A stretch of 64,000 bases of DNA from Hydractinia symbiolongicarpus (taxonomy: Eukaryota; Cnidaria; Hydrozoa; Anthoathecata; Hydractiniidae). The notes beneath the pieces were generated by a model, which made no database searches, had not been told where the DNA came from, and worked only from the letters and a program-made list of their open reading frames with translations. The first letter of the stretch is position 1, and each line of letters starts with the position of its first letter. The position numbers were made by a program, and so were the translations under genes. Positions 11,589 through 23,479 of the stretch are shown here, piece after piece. The stretch is from assembly GCF_029227915.1 (NCBI RefSeq), contig NC_079885.1, positions 22,817,001-22,881,000 of the forward strand. Reading direction: 5' to 3'.

Positions 11589-11816
11589 TTTTAACTTTCT
11601 GTTGCAACCATGCATGTATTTTTGGTTGTAATTAGCTAACTGGCTTTGTACAGATGGTTGAAAAACGACAGAATTGAATTAGCGTGTTTGTTTTTTATTA
11701 AATTTTAACTTTCTGTTGCAACCATGCTTGTATTTTTGGTTGTAATTAGCTAACTGGCTTTGTGCAGATGGTTGAAAACGACAGATTTGAAGTAGCGTGT
11801 TTGTTTTTTATTAAAT
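11589..11816 (+). repeat. 114-bp tandem duplication just upstream of the astacin gene
   Basis: Two copies (11591-11704 and 11705-11816) each starting TTAACTTTCTGTTGCAACC and ending TTGTTTTTTATTAAATTT, differing at a handful of bases. It ends about 140 bp before the start codon, so it doubles part of the likely promoter. Confidence 0.9.
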
Positions 11817-11954
11817 TTTTTACAAAAATTAATAAAAAATAGAGCAAGAAGAAAAGCAACGTCTACTGTTCTTTAAATATTTACATAGAGAACAATTTAT
11901 ATATGATGAAAGCCAACAAAATTTTATCACACTTTCTTCTGTATCAGTTCCAAG

Positions 11955-14900
11955 ATGAAGTCAATCGGTGCTGTATTACTTTTGCTTGCATCATGCATTT
12001 CAATTCATTGTGCTTGGGTCGATGAGATGGAGAGTAAGAAACCTTTTTTTTCAGATATATATATTATGTAAATCAGAAGAAAAAGCAGTTGATTGAATAA
12101 AACGTTTAATAGCTATGTTATTATTATATGACAGTGTTTATAATAGCCCGGTTAGACAGGCTATACACATGACGTTTCTTCAGTCCGGACTGAAAAATAG
12201 GTGCAGGAAAAGTGTGTACTTTCCAATTAAGTTTTTATATATATTTATTTATTGTTCCGAAAGCATAAATTAGTTGTCATCAAAAACTTAATTATTATAA
12301 GCGAAAAAATAAAATAAATTTGTTAATAGTGTACAGAAAACATGTGCTTTAATCATTCACACACACAAAAAAAATCAGCCTGCTTTACCGGAATTTGGTT
12401 GGAAAAGGGACATTCGGGTTTAGCTGGGCTGGATGGCTTCCCATATGACAGGTTGCCGATTTTTCCTAAGAATCTGCTAAGAAAGCCGAAATCACAAGCC
12501 GCCTGATTTCAGTCTGGTCAACCGAACCAGCTGGACTAACCAGGCTCATATAAACAGGGCATAAGACTTGTTTATTCAGTTGATACGACAAGTTTAAAGT
12601 GCCCGTTGGTAGCATAATCTTTAGCAATTTTAATGGTTGTTAAAGATGTAAACAATTACTTTTAAAGAAATCTTAAAAATTTGTTTTGAAAATTAGACTT
12701 ACTTGAGAAAACATTAAGCTAATTGGTTTCTCCTCTTGCATAGATATTGCACTTTTTCAGCAAATTTAATTTTTTCAACAGTCGCAAGCAACTTCAAAAG
12801 CAAGATGTTGTTAATGTGACCTTTAAAATATTGAATTCCTCAATCCAGTATTACCGGAAGTGTATTTCAAAAAATAAACTACATTATCGGATTGTGCAAA
12901 CAGTAAAGTTAAACTTTCATTATTTCTTTAGACCCGGGCATGTTTGAAGGAGATATCCAATTGGATCCGGACGAGAAAGAAGGAATTTTAAAAACTGGCA
13001 ATGCGTTTGCAAGTATTAAAGGTGGAAGATGGCCAGGTGGAAGAATTACATATCAAATAGACAGTTCAATTGGTAGGGATGAAATAAGATTTGTCAATAA
13101 GATAAAACACTGAACATATGGGCTCATATTGACAAGTATGTAAGGCTATTTTCTCTTTAACAAAAATGTTTGGAAGAAAAGAACTAATTATATTCGGTTC
13201 ATAATAATTTTTGCGCAACAATTAATGAGATTGTTTTTTAAAATTTAACTGGAAAAATCCTGCACCTCTAGTAAGTATGTTTATCCAATGGTCAGGTATT
13301 TCTTACTTAAAAAGCACATACAGATCAAACAAAACTTTTTTGTTAGTCGTTCGGACTTTTCTGTATGAAGTATGATTTTAGTGACAGTTGTTGTACATTG
13401 TAATTACAATTTCGTTTAGGTTCTCGGGGGGTGTCAGCTATCAATAACGCTATTGCAAATTATCATCGCTATACATGTTTGAAATTTACCAAAGTATCAC
13501 GAGGAGCGGGTATTGAATTCTACAGAGGATCTGGGTAGGTTGGCATTCTTCTTCTTCTTCTTCTTCTTCTTCTTCTTCTTCTTCTTCTTCTTCTTCTTCT
13601 TCTTCTTCTTCTTCTTCTTCTTCTTCTTCTTCTTCTTCTTCTTCTTCTTCTTCTTCTTCTTCTTCTTCTTCTTCTTCTTCTTCTTCTTCTTCTTCTTCTC
13701 CTTCTTCTTCTTCTTTCTTCTTCTTCTCCTTCTTCTTCTTCTTCTTCTTCTTCTTCTTCTTCTTCTTCTTCTTCTTCTTCTTCTTCTTCTTCTCTTCTTC
13801 TTCTTCTTCTTCTTCTTCTTCCTTCTTCTTCTTCTTCTTCTTCTTCTTCTTCTTCTTCTTCTTCTTCTTCTTCTTCTTCTTCTTCTTCTTCTTCTTCTTC
13901 TTCTTCTTCTTCTTCTTCTTCTTCTTCTTCTTCTTCTTCTTCTTCTTCTTCTTCTTCTTCTTCTTTCTTCTTCTTCTTCTTCTTCTATTCTTCTTCTTCT
14001 TCTTCTTCTTCTTCTTCTTCTTCTTCTTCTTCTTCTTCTTCTTCTTCTTCTTCTTCTTCTTCTTCTTCTTCTTCTTCTTCTTCTTCTTCTTCTTCTTCTT
14101 CTTCCTTCTTCTTCTTCTTCTTCTTCTTCTTCTTCTTCTTCTTCTTCTTCTTCTTCTTCTTCTTCTTCTTCTCTTCTTTCTTCTCTTCTTCTTCTTCTTC
14201 TTCTTCTTCTTCTTCTTCTTCTTCTTCTTCTTCTTCTTCTTCTTCTCTCTTCTTCTTCTTCTTCTTCTTCTTTCTTCTTCTTCTTCTTCTTCTTCTTCTT
14301 CTTCTTCTTCTTTATATTATTATTTGCTTTGTAGTTGTTCCTCACCAGTGGGGTACAGATCTGGCAGACAAAATAGAATCTCACTTGCGAGTGGATGTTG
14401 GTATAAAGGTACTGTCATGCATGAGATTGGACACAGCATGGTAAGAGCTAAGTTTTACGTCATCGTACATAAAATTGACGGAAAAAGATACGACATTTTC
14501 AAGAATAACCTTAGGTTCATGGAAAAAACATTGTCCTTTTTTTAAATATTGTATCTGAATGTACCATATGCGATTATACTAAGCGGGAACATTTCTTCCT
14601 AGGAATTTACCATGAGCAAAGCAGACCAGACAGAGACAACTATGTGCAAATCATATGGAGCAACATTCCACAAAGTAAAATTTTATTTTTTTCTATCCTT
14701 TTTCTCATGAAATTTCCGGATTCTTTGTTAATATAATGATTTGAATAACACTCTCCTTCTACCAGACACACTCCCTTTGAATAAGCACTTCCCCTTTTTG
14801 CATGATTTTTTTTTCAACAGAAGCCACCACTTTAATAAATGCTCCCTTCCCATTCAAAGATACTTTTATTCAAAACATGATGGAAATGTTGAATTTCACT

Positions 14901-15554
14901 GATAAGCACCTTGATGAGAACTCATTTTAAAAGAAGATACGACTGATGCTGCACAAGTTTTTAATAATATATTGATAAAAAAATGTGCATTTCATTACCA
15001 ACAAAAGAGAAAAAATATTGACAAAATCCTTAAACTATAAAAAATCGAAAAATTCAAATAAAACAACAGTGCTTCTTCGAAGCTTTACGGTTACCCAATT
15101 CAAAACATAGCCATCGTCCTATATGCTTGTTAGAATTAATAGGAGCGTGCATATACATTTGCGATCCAACTACTCACTAAATGTATTAACTAGTATGCAC
15201 CACGATAGATGATATTCAACGATTGGAAATATTTTAGGCAGACATCGTATTTTACTTCTGTCTATATCGTAGCAGTCCCGTTTAATATTTTTAAAAGCAA
15301 TTTTACTCTTTGACATACATTTCTTTTATTTTCGCTTTTTAGATCGACAGTTCAACTTCAGGAAGCAATCCTACAACATCATTGATCGTAATATTAGAAC
15401 TCCATATGATTACGGATCAATGATGCACTACGGCGCAAAGGCTTTTGGCAATGGTAAAACCACCATTAGAACCCTAAATTCTGCAAGCATTGGACAAAGA
15501 AATGGATTCAGTCAAATTGATATCAAGCAAATTAACCTAATGTATTGTTCTTAG
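11955..15554 (+). CDS. Secreted astacin-family (M12A) metalloprotease, six exons, one-base frame conflict
   Basis: Exons: 11955-12033, 12932-13072, 13420-13534, 14335-14440, 14603-14674, 15343-15554, all with GT/AG borders. Exon 1 encodes a signal peptide (MKSIGAVLLLLASCISIHCA). Exon 2 holds a very short propeptide with FEGD, the aspartate switch that blocks the zinc in latent astacins, and the mature start WPGGRITYQID. Exon 4 has the zinc motif core HEIGH; exon 5 continues GIYHEQSRPDRDNYV, giving HExxHxxGxxH. Exon 6 has the Met-turn SMMHY and ends SQIDIKQINLMYCS. There is no ShK, EGF or CUB domain, so it is a minimal astacin. The frame of exon 4 does not join that of exon 5: one G is missing at CATG|GTAAG or CTAG|GAAT. 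This is either a real frameshift or a sequence error. Intron 1 hosts a MITE and intron 3 a large TTC repeat. Confidence 0.85.
12144..12562. mobile_element. MITE-like element in intron 1 of the astacin gene
   Basis: The left edge GCCCGGTTAGACAGGCTATA and the right edge (complement of it reads GCCCTGTTTATATGAGCC) face each other. The CTGTTTATATGAG core also occurs at the ends of the element at 38934-39352. The interior has TCAGTCCGGACTGA, a palindrome. No protein. Ends are approximate. Confidence 0.4.
13545..14312. repeat. (TTC)n/(GAA)n array in intron 3 of the astacin gene
   Basis: About 768 bp of almost pure TTC units (roughly 250), broken by single-base indels and CTC or TTTC variants that change phase. 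It lies 11 bp after the exon 3 donor and about 22 bp before the exon 4 acceptor, so it is nearly the whole intron. Long open frames of Phe, Leu, Ser, Lys, Glu or Arg across it are artefacts. Confidence 0.97.
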
Positions 15555-16626
15555 ATTGGATAAAGCTAACAGAAATGGGACTAAATATCTATCTATGTTT
15601 ACACTCTTGTAATGTTTTTTTTCTCACATTAAGCCAACAACTCTTTATTTGTCCCATAACTTCCGTGTTCTAATTATATGTTTGCATCACTGGTCAGGCA
15701 AAAAGGAAACAAAATCTAACCTAAATTAGGTGGTTTAACAAGACACAAACGCGCATTTTTAACGGCCTTTCGTAGAAAAATATTTTTCACTTAAGGATGT
15801 TAGTATCCAACGGCTTCAATTATGTTTCATAAAAAACTCAAGAAAATCCATATGTGTTGATGTTTCTTTTCTGTTTCGGTTTTGTTTGCAAAGTAGCAAG
15901 TAAACATGCCTGGATTATACTGTCGAGGTCAGCTGGTTGTTTTAAAAAACATGTACATTTACTTTTAATTAGGAGAACCACAACAGGGTTTTTTTTAGTG
16001 CGTGTCTTACACGAAAGACGAAGCTTTTGGCGGGAAAGATTTTATAAGCAAATAAGACAAAAAAACCCAGCTTTAATCATCTTAGAATTCACATTGACAC
16101 TCAAATATAACTGAAAACGACAGAAGCGTACCTTAAAAAAATTCCATATGAATAATTATGCACAAGCACCTTGCTTTTAAATCAAGTTTTTTTGTTAAAA
16201 GAAACTCTAAAATAGCTAGCTCTGCATAAAAGGATAAACTGTTATGAATACAATTGACTCTTCTTGTGAATTACAAAACTCAGTTGAGCATAAATAAATT
16301 GATTTGTAGCCCTGTTAATTAAAGAAAACACTCCCGAAAAGAATGTTGAAAATCCAAAAATCAGATTATTCACGTGTTCAAAATTTGAAGAAGAATTCTT
16401 CTTGATTAAAATAAGTTGGATTATGAGTTTAAAGGTCTTAGAATAAACAACGAGAGAGCCAGTTTCAAGTAATGGCCAGTATCTAAAACTCTAAGAAGTA
16501 TGGGACCTAAAATTATTGCATGCAGGATGATACCAAATTAATATAGAAAATAAAAATCAACAGGAATAGTCTCATAAATCTACAGAAATTAACCTGCTCC
16601 TGTTAACAGCTACTTCCTCGGCTCAT
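15555..16626. other. 3' flank of astacin and intergenic, nothing recognised
   Basis: AT-rich without exon, RNA gene or clear repeat. An open frame at 15854-16114 lacks any recognisable motif. Confidence 0.4.
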
Positions 16627-16735
16627 AGACAGACAGAAATACGGGTATTATAATATAGACTAGTTGGTAACCCATGGAAAAATCCACGGGGTCGCCCGTC
16701 CTTTTATATATTGCATTTTGTGTACGTCTTTTTTC
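16627..16735 (-). mobile_element. Two truncated Helitron-like copies joined head to tail
   Basis: On the minus strand the 3' part of one copy (GGACGGGCGACCCCGTGGA, hairpin, then GGTTACCAACTAG ending at 16660) runs without any spacer into the 5' part of another (TCTATATTATAATACCC, starting at 16659 and stopping near 16627). The junction is exactly CTAG|TC. Confidence 0.6.
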
Positions 16736-17167
16736 CATTAATTTAGTGAATAGGACACTTTACAAGACAAAAAATAACAAAAGAAATAAGTATAAAATCT
16801 AAAAATTAAAAGTTTGGTAGGTACGAAAACTCAAAATAAAACCTCAAAAACATGTTATGCGACAACAATTCAAATTTATAATACCCAGTACAGGTTCCAT
16901 ACTTAACCATTTCTAAAAAAAATTGAATCAACGTAGATTTCACACTGTTTTCTATGTAACTTCAGAAGCATTACAATGTGAGTTGGTTTAAGTTTTATTT
17001 TGGACTACTGAATTTTTCCCGAATGTTTAAGAATATCAGAACGGAAAAAACGTTAAGGGGACGGGAAAACATAAAAACAAAGAATGTGGGACAAAGAGAG
17101 TTTTTCTTAATAATCCAGCACCTTGGTGTTCACAAATAACTTATTAAATAGCACAGAAAAAGATCGC
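16736..17167. other. 3' flank of peroxidase A, nothing recognised
   Basis: AT-rich intergenic DNA downstream of the minus-strand peroxidase. No feature seen. Confidence 0.4.
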
Positions 17168-19331
17168 CTAATTTAACCAATTGTTGAAATCAAGCCCAGG
17201 TATGCTATCGCATGATTTTCGAATTGTTGTTGATGTAGCAGCTTGTAGAGCGTTTTCTTGAATTGACACAATTCCATTCAATGTGTTGCACAAAACTTTT
17301 GATAGTGTCATCTTCCTTATTTCGGCTTTTTGAGCAGTTGTAAAGACACCTTCCCGTTCGTAGAAAAATCGATCACCATCTCTCAATCGTTCGAACTGAA
17401 TTCTTTGAATACACTGAAATGTTGGACCCAGCATTTTTCCATTGGTGCGTCTCTCTGCCATACCAGCTGCAAATATATCAATATCGTTTGGATTGCGGTA
17501 CACGTTTTTAAGATTTGTAATTGTGCGATTCGGCATTATTCCTACCAAATCGTCAAAGGTGTTGACAGCTGGCAGATTACATATATTTCTCCAAGCTCCG
17601 TAAGTTGGCAATCCATGGTCTCTTCCTCTCTGAATATTTAGTGCAGTCAGATCTTCACGTCTAGTTTCCCCAACAGGAACAAATAATCGTCGAATAATAC
17701 CAAAAGCAAAGGTTGCATCAACCCTTTGTGATTGATTTGCTAGTAACCCAAATGCTGTTGGCTCTATTCCACGTTCACGAATTGATCGCGTATCAGAGAA
17801 TGATGCTTGAAGAGAGATGTCATCAAATGCCTTTTCATAGGCATTGTTAAGTTGAGCCCATGCGTTCGGGATCAAACTGTGACCAAATCTAAATGCTGCA
17901 GTTGAAAAGACGTTTAATATACTAGGATCAACTGATGTATTGTATCCTTGATAAGGACTCAAATCAACAATATTAGGCAGAAACTCATCGTAAACCATTC
18001 GTTGCCAAATAGCGATATTAATTTTTCTAGCCGTTTCAAACAGTAACTTTTCATCCCATACTCTTGCAAGCTTTTTCAATTCCTTTGCCAGATAGTTGTG
18101 ATTTCTGACAAAGATGGTATGCATGGTATGTAAAGCAATATTTTCATCTCCTCTTTCATCACCAACCAATGCACAGCCGCCAGGGTTGTTACATTCAGGG
18201 TCTGTTGCTGGGATTTTTACTGGAAGCAAATTGTCTGATGTTACTCTCATTAAACCAGTTCCTAAAATTGATATAAATACTTGTCTCATTGACAAAGACT
18301 ATTAAACGTATTTATAACTAATGCACTACAGGCAATTCTGACTTACCATCCAACTGTCGCAAACTGTTATGAATGTCTAAATCGTTACTGTAAACTTGTC
18401 CAAGATCAAGGTAAGAGGAAAGGACATTAATTTGTTGTCTTGTTGTTTGTGGTTGACCAGAGGGTTGACAGACAGGAAATGAACGAGGAAATGATGTGCA
18501 AAGTTTTCCGGTATTTGATCTCAGGATTGGAAAACATGGATATGTAAAAGCCTCAATGGATCCACATCTGAATCAAAACAAAACCATATAGTTTAGTCTA
18601 AGGTTTACTTATAAGCATATTGAACTGAAATTTCATATATGATTTAAAATGGACTCTTACCCTGCCGAAACATCGCAAGATGGATGCGTAGTTAGTCCGA
18701 TATCGTGATCAAGTAACTGTCCGAATGCCATAAACATTGCCGATAAACCTCTCCTTGCTCTTTGTATGTTGACATTTTGGACACGAAATACTGCATCTGA
18801 GACTTGTCTGGCAGTGGGTACTATTGGAATCGTTTGAGGAAAACCTCGCGGTGTGTCGATACCGTCAACGTAATCTGCAGCTAAATAAACAAATGTGCTG
18901 ATCTTTTAAAAGTTTTGTAATTCAAAATGTTGGCATTTAAACTTTTCATATCTAAGACTTATTGTTGTTATCATGTGAATATTGCTTACCCACTAGTCTT
19001 GCTAATGGTGTGTTGGCAGCTCCTAGTGTTACATCCTCAAGGTTATTACAGGTACCATCAACTGTTCGAAATCCTTTTAGCAATCTGAAGAAATCACACT
19101 TTGGCTCCGCAACAACAGAAATACAGTTCGCCAGTGTATCACCAGGGTTGAATGGAGTTTCTAAAAAATAAAATTCAAATAAAAAGTAAGAGAAAAAAAA
19201 TGCGCAGGGTGCGAACAGTCATTCTCAAATGTAAATATTTGAAATAAGGTGATAAATATGAAGAACTAACGTTGACCAAATACAGTGTAGCAAATGAGCA
19301 ACATCAGCGCTGGTGAAAGTAAAGATGTCAT
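17168..19331 (-). CDS. Secreted animal haem peroxidase A (peroxidasin/peroxinectin-like), intact
   Basis: Five exons on the minus strand: 19331-19271, 19160-18990, 18880-18661, 18567-18347, 18261-17168, 1767 bases, 588 residues. A signal peptide (MTSLLSPALMLLICYTVFGQ) is followed by FRTVDGTCNN and GAANTPLARL, typical of the family. Exon 3 carries GQLLDHDIG: the distal His with the haem-linked Asp just before it and a calcium-ligand Asp after it. In exon 5, GDERGDEN holds the catalytic Arg and second haem-linking Glu, with Asn where myeloperoxidase has Met. FRFGHSLIP holds the proximal His, and NIQRGRDHGLPTYGAWR is the family signature. It should oxidise halides or phenols with hydrogen peroxide outside the cell. 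Exon 4 SSYLDLGQVY has Gly where one calcium-site Ser is expected. It is head to head with peroxidase B, 7.8 kb away. Confidence 0.92.
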
Positions 19332-19457
19332 CTTCGTATTTTTAGTTTCTTCACTAAACCTATTAATTTGTAATTATTCCTTTGTTAGTGCTTTCAGTTT
19401 GTTCTTCTTGTTAGAAGTCTGAAAGCTGTGTGAAGAAAACTAGTTCTGCTAGCAGTA

Positions 19458-19463
19458 TTTATA
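19458..19463 (-). promoter_or_regulatory. TATA box of peroxidase A
   Basis: AGTATAAATACTGCTAGCAG on the minus strand, about 132 bases upstream of the ATG. The same sequence at the same distance precedes peroxidases B and C. Confidence 0.7.
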
Positions 19464-19595
19464 CTTTTACCCTTACGACAACAATTAAAGTGTGTTCCGT
19501 TCTTGCTGACGTATGGCACAATGAATCTGGTGATTGAAATGCGTTGTCATTGTTTTTAATGATAAAAATAAATCCCATCCTACGGGAAGCGTTTG
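19464..19595 (-). promoter_or_regulatory. Conserved upstream promoter block of peroxidase A
   Basis: Minus strand AAACAATGACAACGCATTT (about 19541-19560), the block before it (CCCGTAGGATGGGATTTATT) and TTGTTGTCGTAAGGGTAAA next to the TATA box are shared with the 5' flanks of the paralogues. Conservation of non-coding sequence in all three copies suggests binding sites but also fits recent duplication. Confidence 0.5.
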
Positions 19596-20751
19596 GTTTC
19601 TAAAACTTGGCATGGGCGACAGATTTTAGAAACTTGCAACGCAAATGTAATTCATTAAAACAATTAATTATTGTAAAAAAAATGTTACTCAGTAAAAAAG
19701 GCTTGTTTAAATAGTCGCAATTACATATATCTCGAATTGCATGTTTTTTAAAATTTTAGAATTTTGATGTGTTGGCATTATAATCATATTCAGCATCATG
19801 GAATTGGTGTGTATAAATTAATCCAATATGTGAAAGTGCTGCTTTGGTGGTGCTAATGTTACGGTCAAAGTATTTAATCTTCTTTTTCAAGCAGATGTCA
19901 ATTAGTATAAAATTACAAAAAAGGGTTTTCATAGGTTGTTTGTTTGCCGTATGAATCCAAAAATGTTATATTTTATCAAGTTTTATGTAAGGACTTTGAA
20001 AAATCACATTCATTTTGTTCAACAAAGTTGAGAAATAGCAGCAGTACATCAGAGAAAACAAATTCGGGAAAGGTGTATCACGTGCTTATTCATAGGCAAG
20101 TGAAAATTCAATATCAGTTTGTTGCCTTACAGAATAAGATGAAATAGTCCTGTTTTTAATTTAAAGTAAATCGAAAGGCAAGTTTAGACAAAGTAGTGGT
20201 GTTAATTGTAAATTGTCGTGTAAATAAATTAAAAAAAGTCTATGTCAAGTTAAAATAGCCACAGCAAAAGAAAAAAGAACACATCAAAGGATTCTCCAAG
20301 GCGGGGAAATATTTAACACTTACTTAAAAATTTGAGCATGCGTATGTTTACAAGCGTTATGCTTATATTATATTTATTATTTTATTATTTAAAACATGTA
20401 CATATGCTTTACGAAAGACGTCATTAAGATTTTGGAGAAGTCAAAATCTAAGTCGTTTGTTGATGCAACGTGCTTTTGGAAAAAATCGCCGTTTTTCAGT
20501 ATCGTGAGAATATATGTTAGTCAATATATGCGCTGTGAATAAGACGGAATGTTTTGTTTTTTAACCAAATCTGACATATTAAACAAAAATAATGTGTCAG
20601 AATTACCAGAATTAGACCAAGAAATACCGCAAGAAAATGTTTTTCTCATCTATATTGTCTTGCGGTTAAAGTTAAAACGATTTATTTTAGCTCACCAAAC
20701 AAAAAATGCTGATCAACCTGTCTGTACATTGAATTTTCTTATAAGTCGTTA
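19596..20751. other. Intergenic between divergent peroxidases, nothing recognised
   Basis: AT-rich; short open frames at 19944-20147 and 20549-20752 have no motif. No RNA gene seen. Confidence 0.4.
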
Positions 20752-20879
20752 GACCGTGGAAAAATCCACGGGTTCGCCCGTCCTTTTTATACCGCATTGC
20801 GTGCGTCTCGCTACTTGCGCAGCTAAGCTACCATTTTGCGTGATAGACAGACAGACGTATACGGGTATTATAATATAGA
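20752..20879 (-). mobile_element. Helitron-like element, short copy without a CCGT array
   Basis: Minus strand: A|TCTATATTATAATACCCGTA at 20879, a short GTCTGTCTGTC where other copies have the array, the GC-rich tail, the CCGTGGATTTTTCCACGG hairpin and CTAACGACTTA|T at 20752. The last bases are CTTA instead of CTAG, a point change. At 128 bp it shows the core length of the family. Confidence 0.7.
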
Positions 20880-22847
20880 TAACACAGAGAGTTTACCTTC
20901 ATTGTGGCAATTAAGAGTTGAGTATCTTTGCAAAAGGTTTTAAAAGATATTAACTTTAAAATAGCAGTAATTATTATTTACACAAACCGCATCTTTTAAA
21001 TTAGTCATATATTATCTATCTATACCCCCACCACATCTCAAAAGAAAACAAACAAAAAACAACAGCAATAAATTTACAATTTTGTGGAAGCAGATTATAT
21101 TGAAACTCTAGCAGTATGTACAGAAAAATCTGCGATAGATGTTTCTACATGACGATACAATTAAAAAAGTTGAGTAGAAGTCGATATGATTTAAAATACA
21201 CGAGTATGATATTTTCTAGCCATAAAAAATCTTGTTTAAGGGGAAATATGTTGTATAAAACTAGCCAGGTGGCAATGAAAAACGACTTCCCCCTTTTTTT
21301 GTTACAACTCTATTTATAACTACCTATGCGCGACCATAAGAACGGACACAGACGCTGAAGGAAAACTGCACTAATTTTAATAAGTTGTTGTGTGTTTTTA
21401 TGCTTCAGGAAATGGAACTAATTTCAACTCAGAATGGATTAATATCGTTCCCACCAAGAGGCGAAACTTTTTTATGTTGATAAGGACAACTGCGTAGACG
21501 TACTTCCTTGATTAATTACATTGCGATGAAAATGAATTTTATTCCTACGCGTAGATGCAAACAGACAAAACCCATTATTCCTACGCACTTAATTTATATT
21601 TTAATTGTTTCACAGGAACAAAAGTTAAATGGAATAAACGCTGACATAGCGTTGTGTCTTTAAAGTATAACCTTTGTCAAGAATATCAAAACGCATTGTT
21701 TTGTGTTTGTTATTCACATGGGTTTAATTAGTATTACTAATTTTTTGTTTGGACTCATTTTTGTGGTTCGTTACCAATGTGTTATTCATTTCAATAGCCA
21801 TCAACTCGTAATAAAAAGTCTAACTTAAAAACATGCTCCATAATATTAGCCGTATTTCATGTGTTCAAAATGGCGGCGCGCAGCTTTATTCCGAGTCCCC
21901 TGCAGAATAAATAATTTACTGACGGAGGTGAACCCGTTGATTTTTTAATGGGTTAACGGTTAGGTTCTTTTAAAAGTCATCTTCCTTCAAAGAGCTGCAA
22001 AAACGTTGGTCGTAAAAGAATAAAATATTTTCGTGGGGGATGGAAGAGTTATACTGTGTGTGTATTTTTTAATGTAAAGGAGAAGCACGATCTTAAAATC
22101 TAAGGCCTAATCGACATTGGAAAATTGAGAATTGGCCCAACTTGTTCTTTACTACATGCAGATCGTAAAAATTGTGCTAAGAAAACTATTATTTTCAGTT
22201 AGCCAGACGTGCATTGACTTAAAAAACGCAAAGCTGTATATTTACGCCGTCATGAATCAATCTGTGACGTAAAACTTGAGATTTCCAAGCTATTTTTAAT
22301 TCATATGCCATGCAATTATCTTAAGATCCAAGCTGCTGTCGTCCTTGGTTGTACGTAGTATGTTGATAAAGAAGAGAAGTACACGTCCAGTTTAAAAACA
22401 TAAATCAACAATTATTAAAAATTGTTGAAATAAGGAAAAATGCAAACGTGCCTTCCGTATATTCTCTAAACATGTGAAGTATAAAAACAATTTAAAATGG
22501 ACATGAACATTTTGTAAACTTATGGTTTCCTAATTACTTTCCGAATAATGCATTCCACAAACACATTCTGAGTAATCACAATTTAGGTAGGAAAGAACTT
22601 TTTTTCGAAACTTCCTCGTTACAAAGATAAGATTTCTATCAAGCAGAACTTTCATAGTTACTAAACGCCGTAAACCGAAAGTTTTAATTGCTCTTAAACA
22701 AAAATCACATTGTTTTGCGGTGGATTACTTAAATACCTATCGATAAGAACGATCAAAACATATTTAAATTCGGTGATTTTGTTTATTGTCACCGATGAAA
22801 CCCAATAACGTGTCTTAGAATCGTAGTAAAAGTTGAAACGCTCTTAT
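20880..22847. other. Intergenic; one old Helitron-like 3' end at 21925-21962
   Basis: No gene. GACGGAGGTGAACCCGTTGA at 21921, a short hairpin and GGGTTAACGGTTAG form a diverged 3' end of the Helitron-like family. The rest shows nothing. Confidence 0.35.
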
Positions 22848-22931
22848 AGAAAATGTAGGCCAAAGAGAGTTATTTAGAAAATGTAGGCCAAAGAGAGTTA
22901 TTAAGAAAATGTAGGCCAAAGAGAGTTATTT
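22848..22931 (+). repeat. 28-bp tandem repeat, three copies
   Basis: Unit AGAAAATGTAGGCCAAAGAG then AGTTATTT, at 22848, 22876 and 22904, almost identical. Recent slippage or replication expansion; no coding frame. Confidence 0.95.
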
Positions 22932-23479
22932 AGATGCTGAAAAACGTATAAGAAATTGAAGTGCTTAAGATGCGTGGCTGCTTAACCTTGACTGTGATTC
23001 TCTTGAAATATTCTAATGCATATTGGTGAACAAAGTCTGATTGTCTTTTACTTTCTAAAGTGTTTTTTGATTCATAAGATAATGAGTAAAAAAGGAAAAT
23101 TTATTTTTGTTGTGATCACGTTAACTCTAGTTATAGACTTTAATTGGATGTATGCGTCAACAGGATTTGCGACCAATTTAATTTAGTCAAAACTAATTAA
23201 GTGGCACCCTATGAAACCCTCTACATTCGGTGTTAATTATTTTTTGAAAAACACACTTATATAATTATAGTATGAGCGAAAGTGAAACTTTGAAAACAAT
23301 AACATTTTAGTTGTACAAAGTTTACGAAATGTTGCTATCTCCTTTTTGTAAAAGTATCTATCAAAAATCCTGATGGTCTGAATTAATTGACATGAAACTA
23401 GTAGCTATCGTTAGCTTAATTATATACCCTTTCTTGAATTCAAAAGATGTGGTAAAATTACCATTCCCCTCCTTAAAAT

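Noticed and set aside
13497-14384. Long Lys/Glu/Arg and Phe/Leu/Ser open frames
   Set aside because: They are a translation of the TTC/GAA microsatellite in an intron.
17330-17641. Open frames antisense to the peroxidase last exons (also at 28975 and 49020)
   Set aside because: Shadows of the conserved coding sequence, recurring in all three paralogues.
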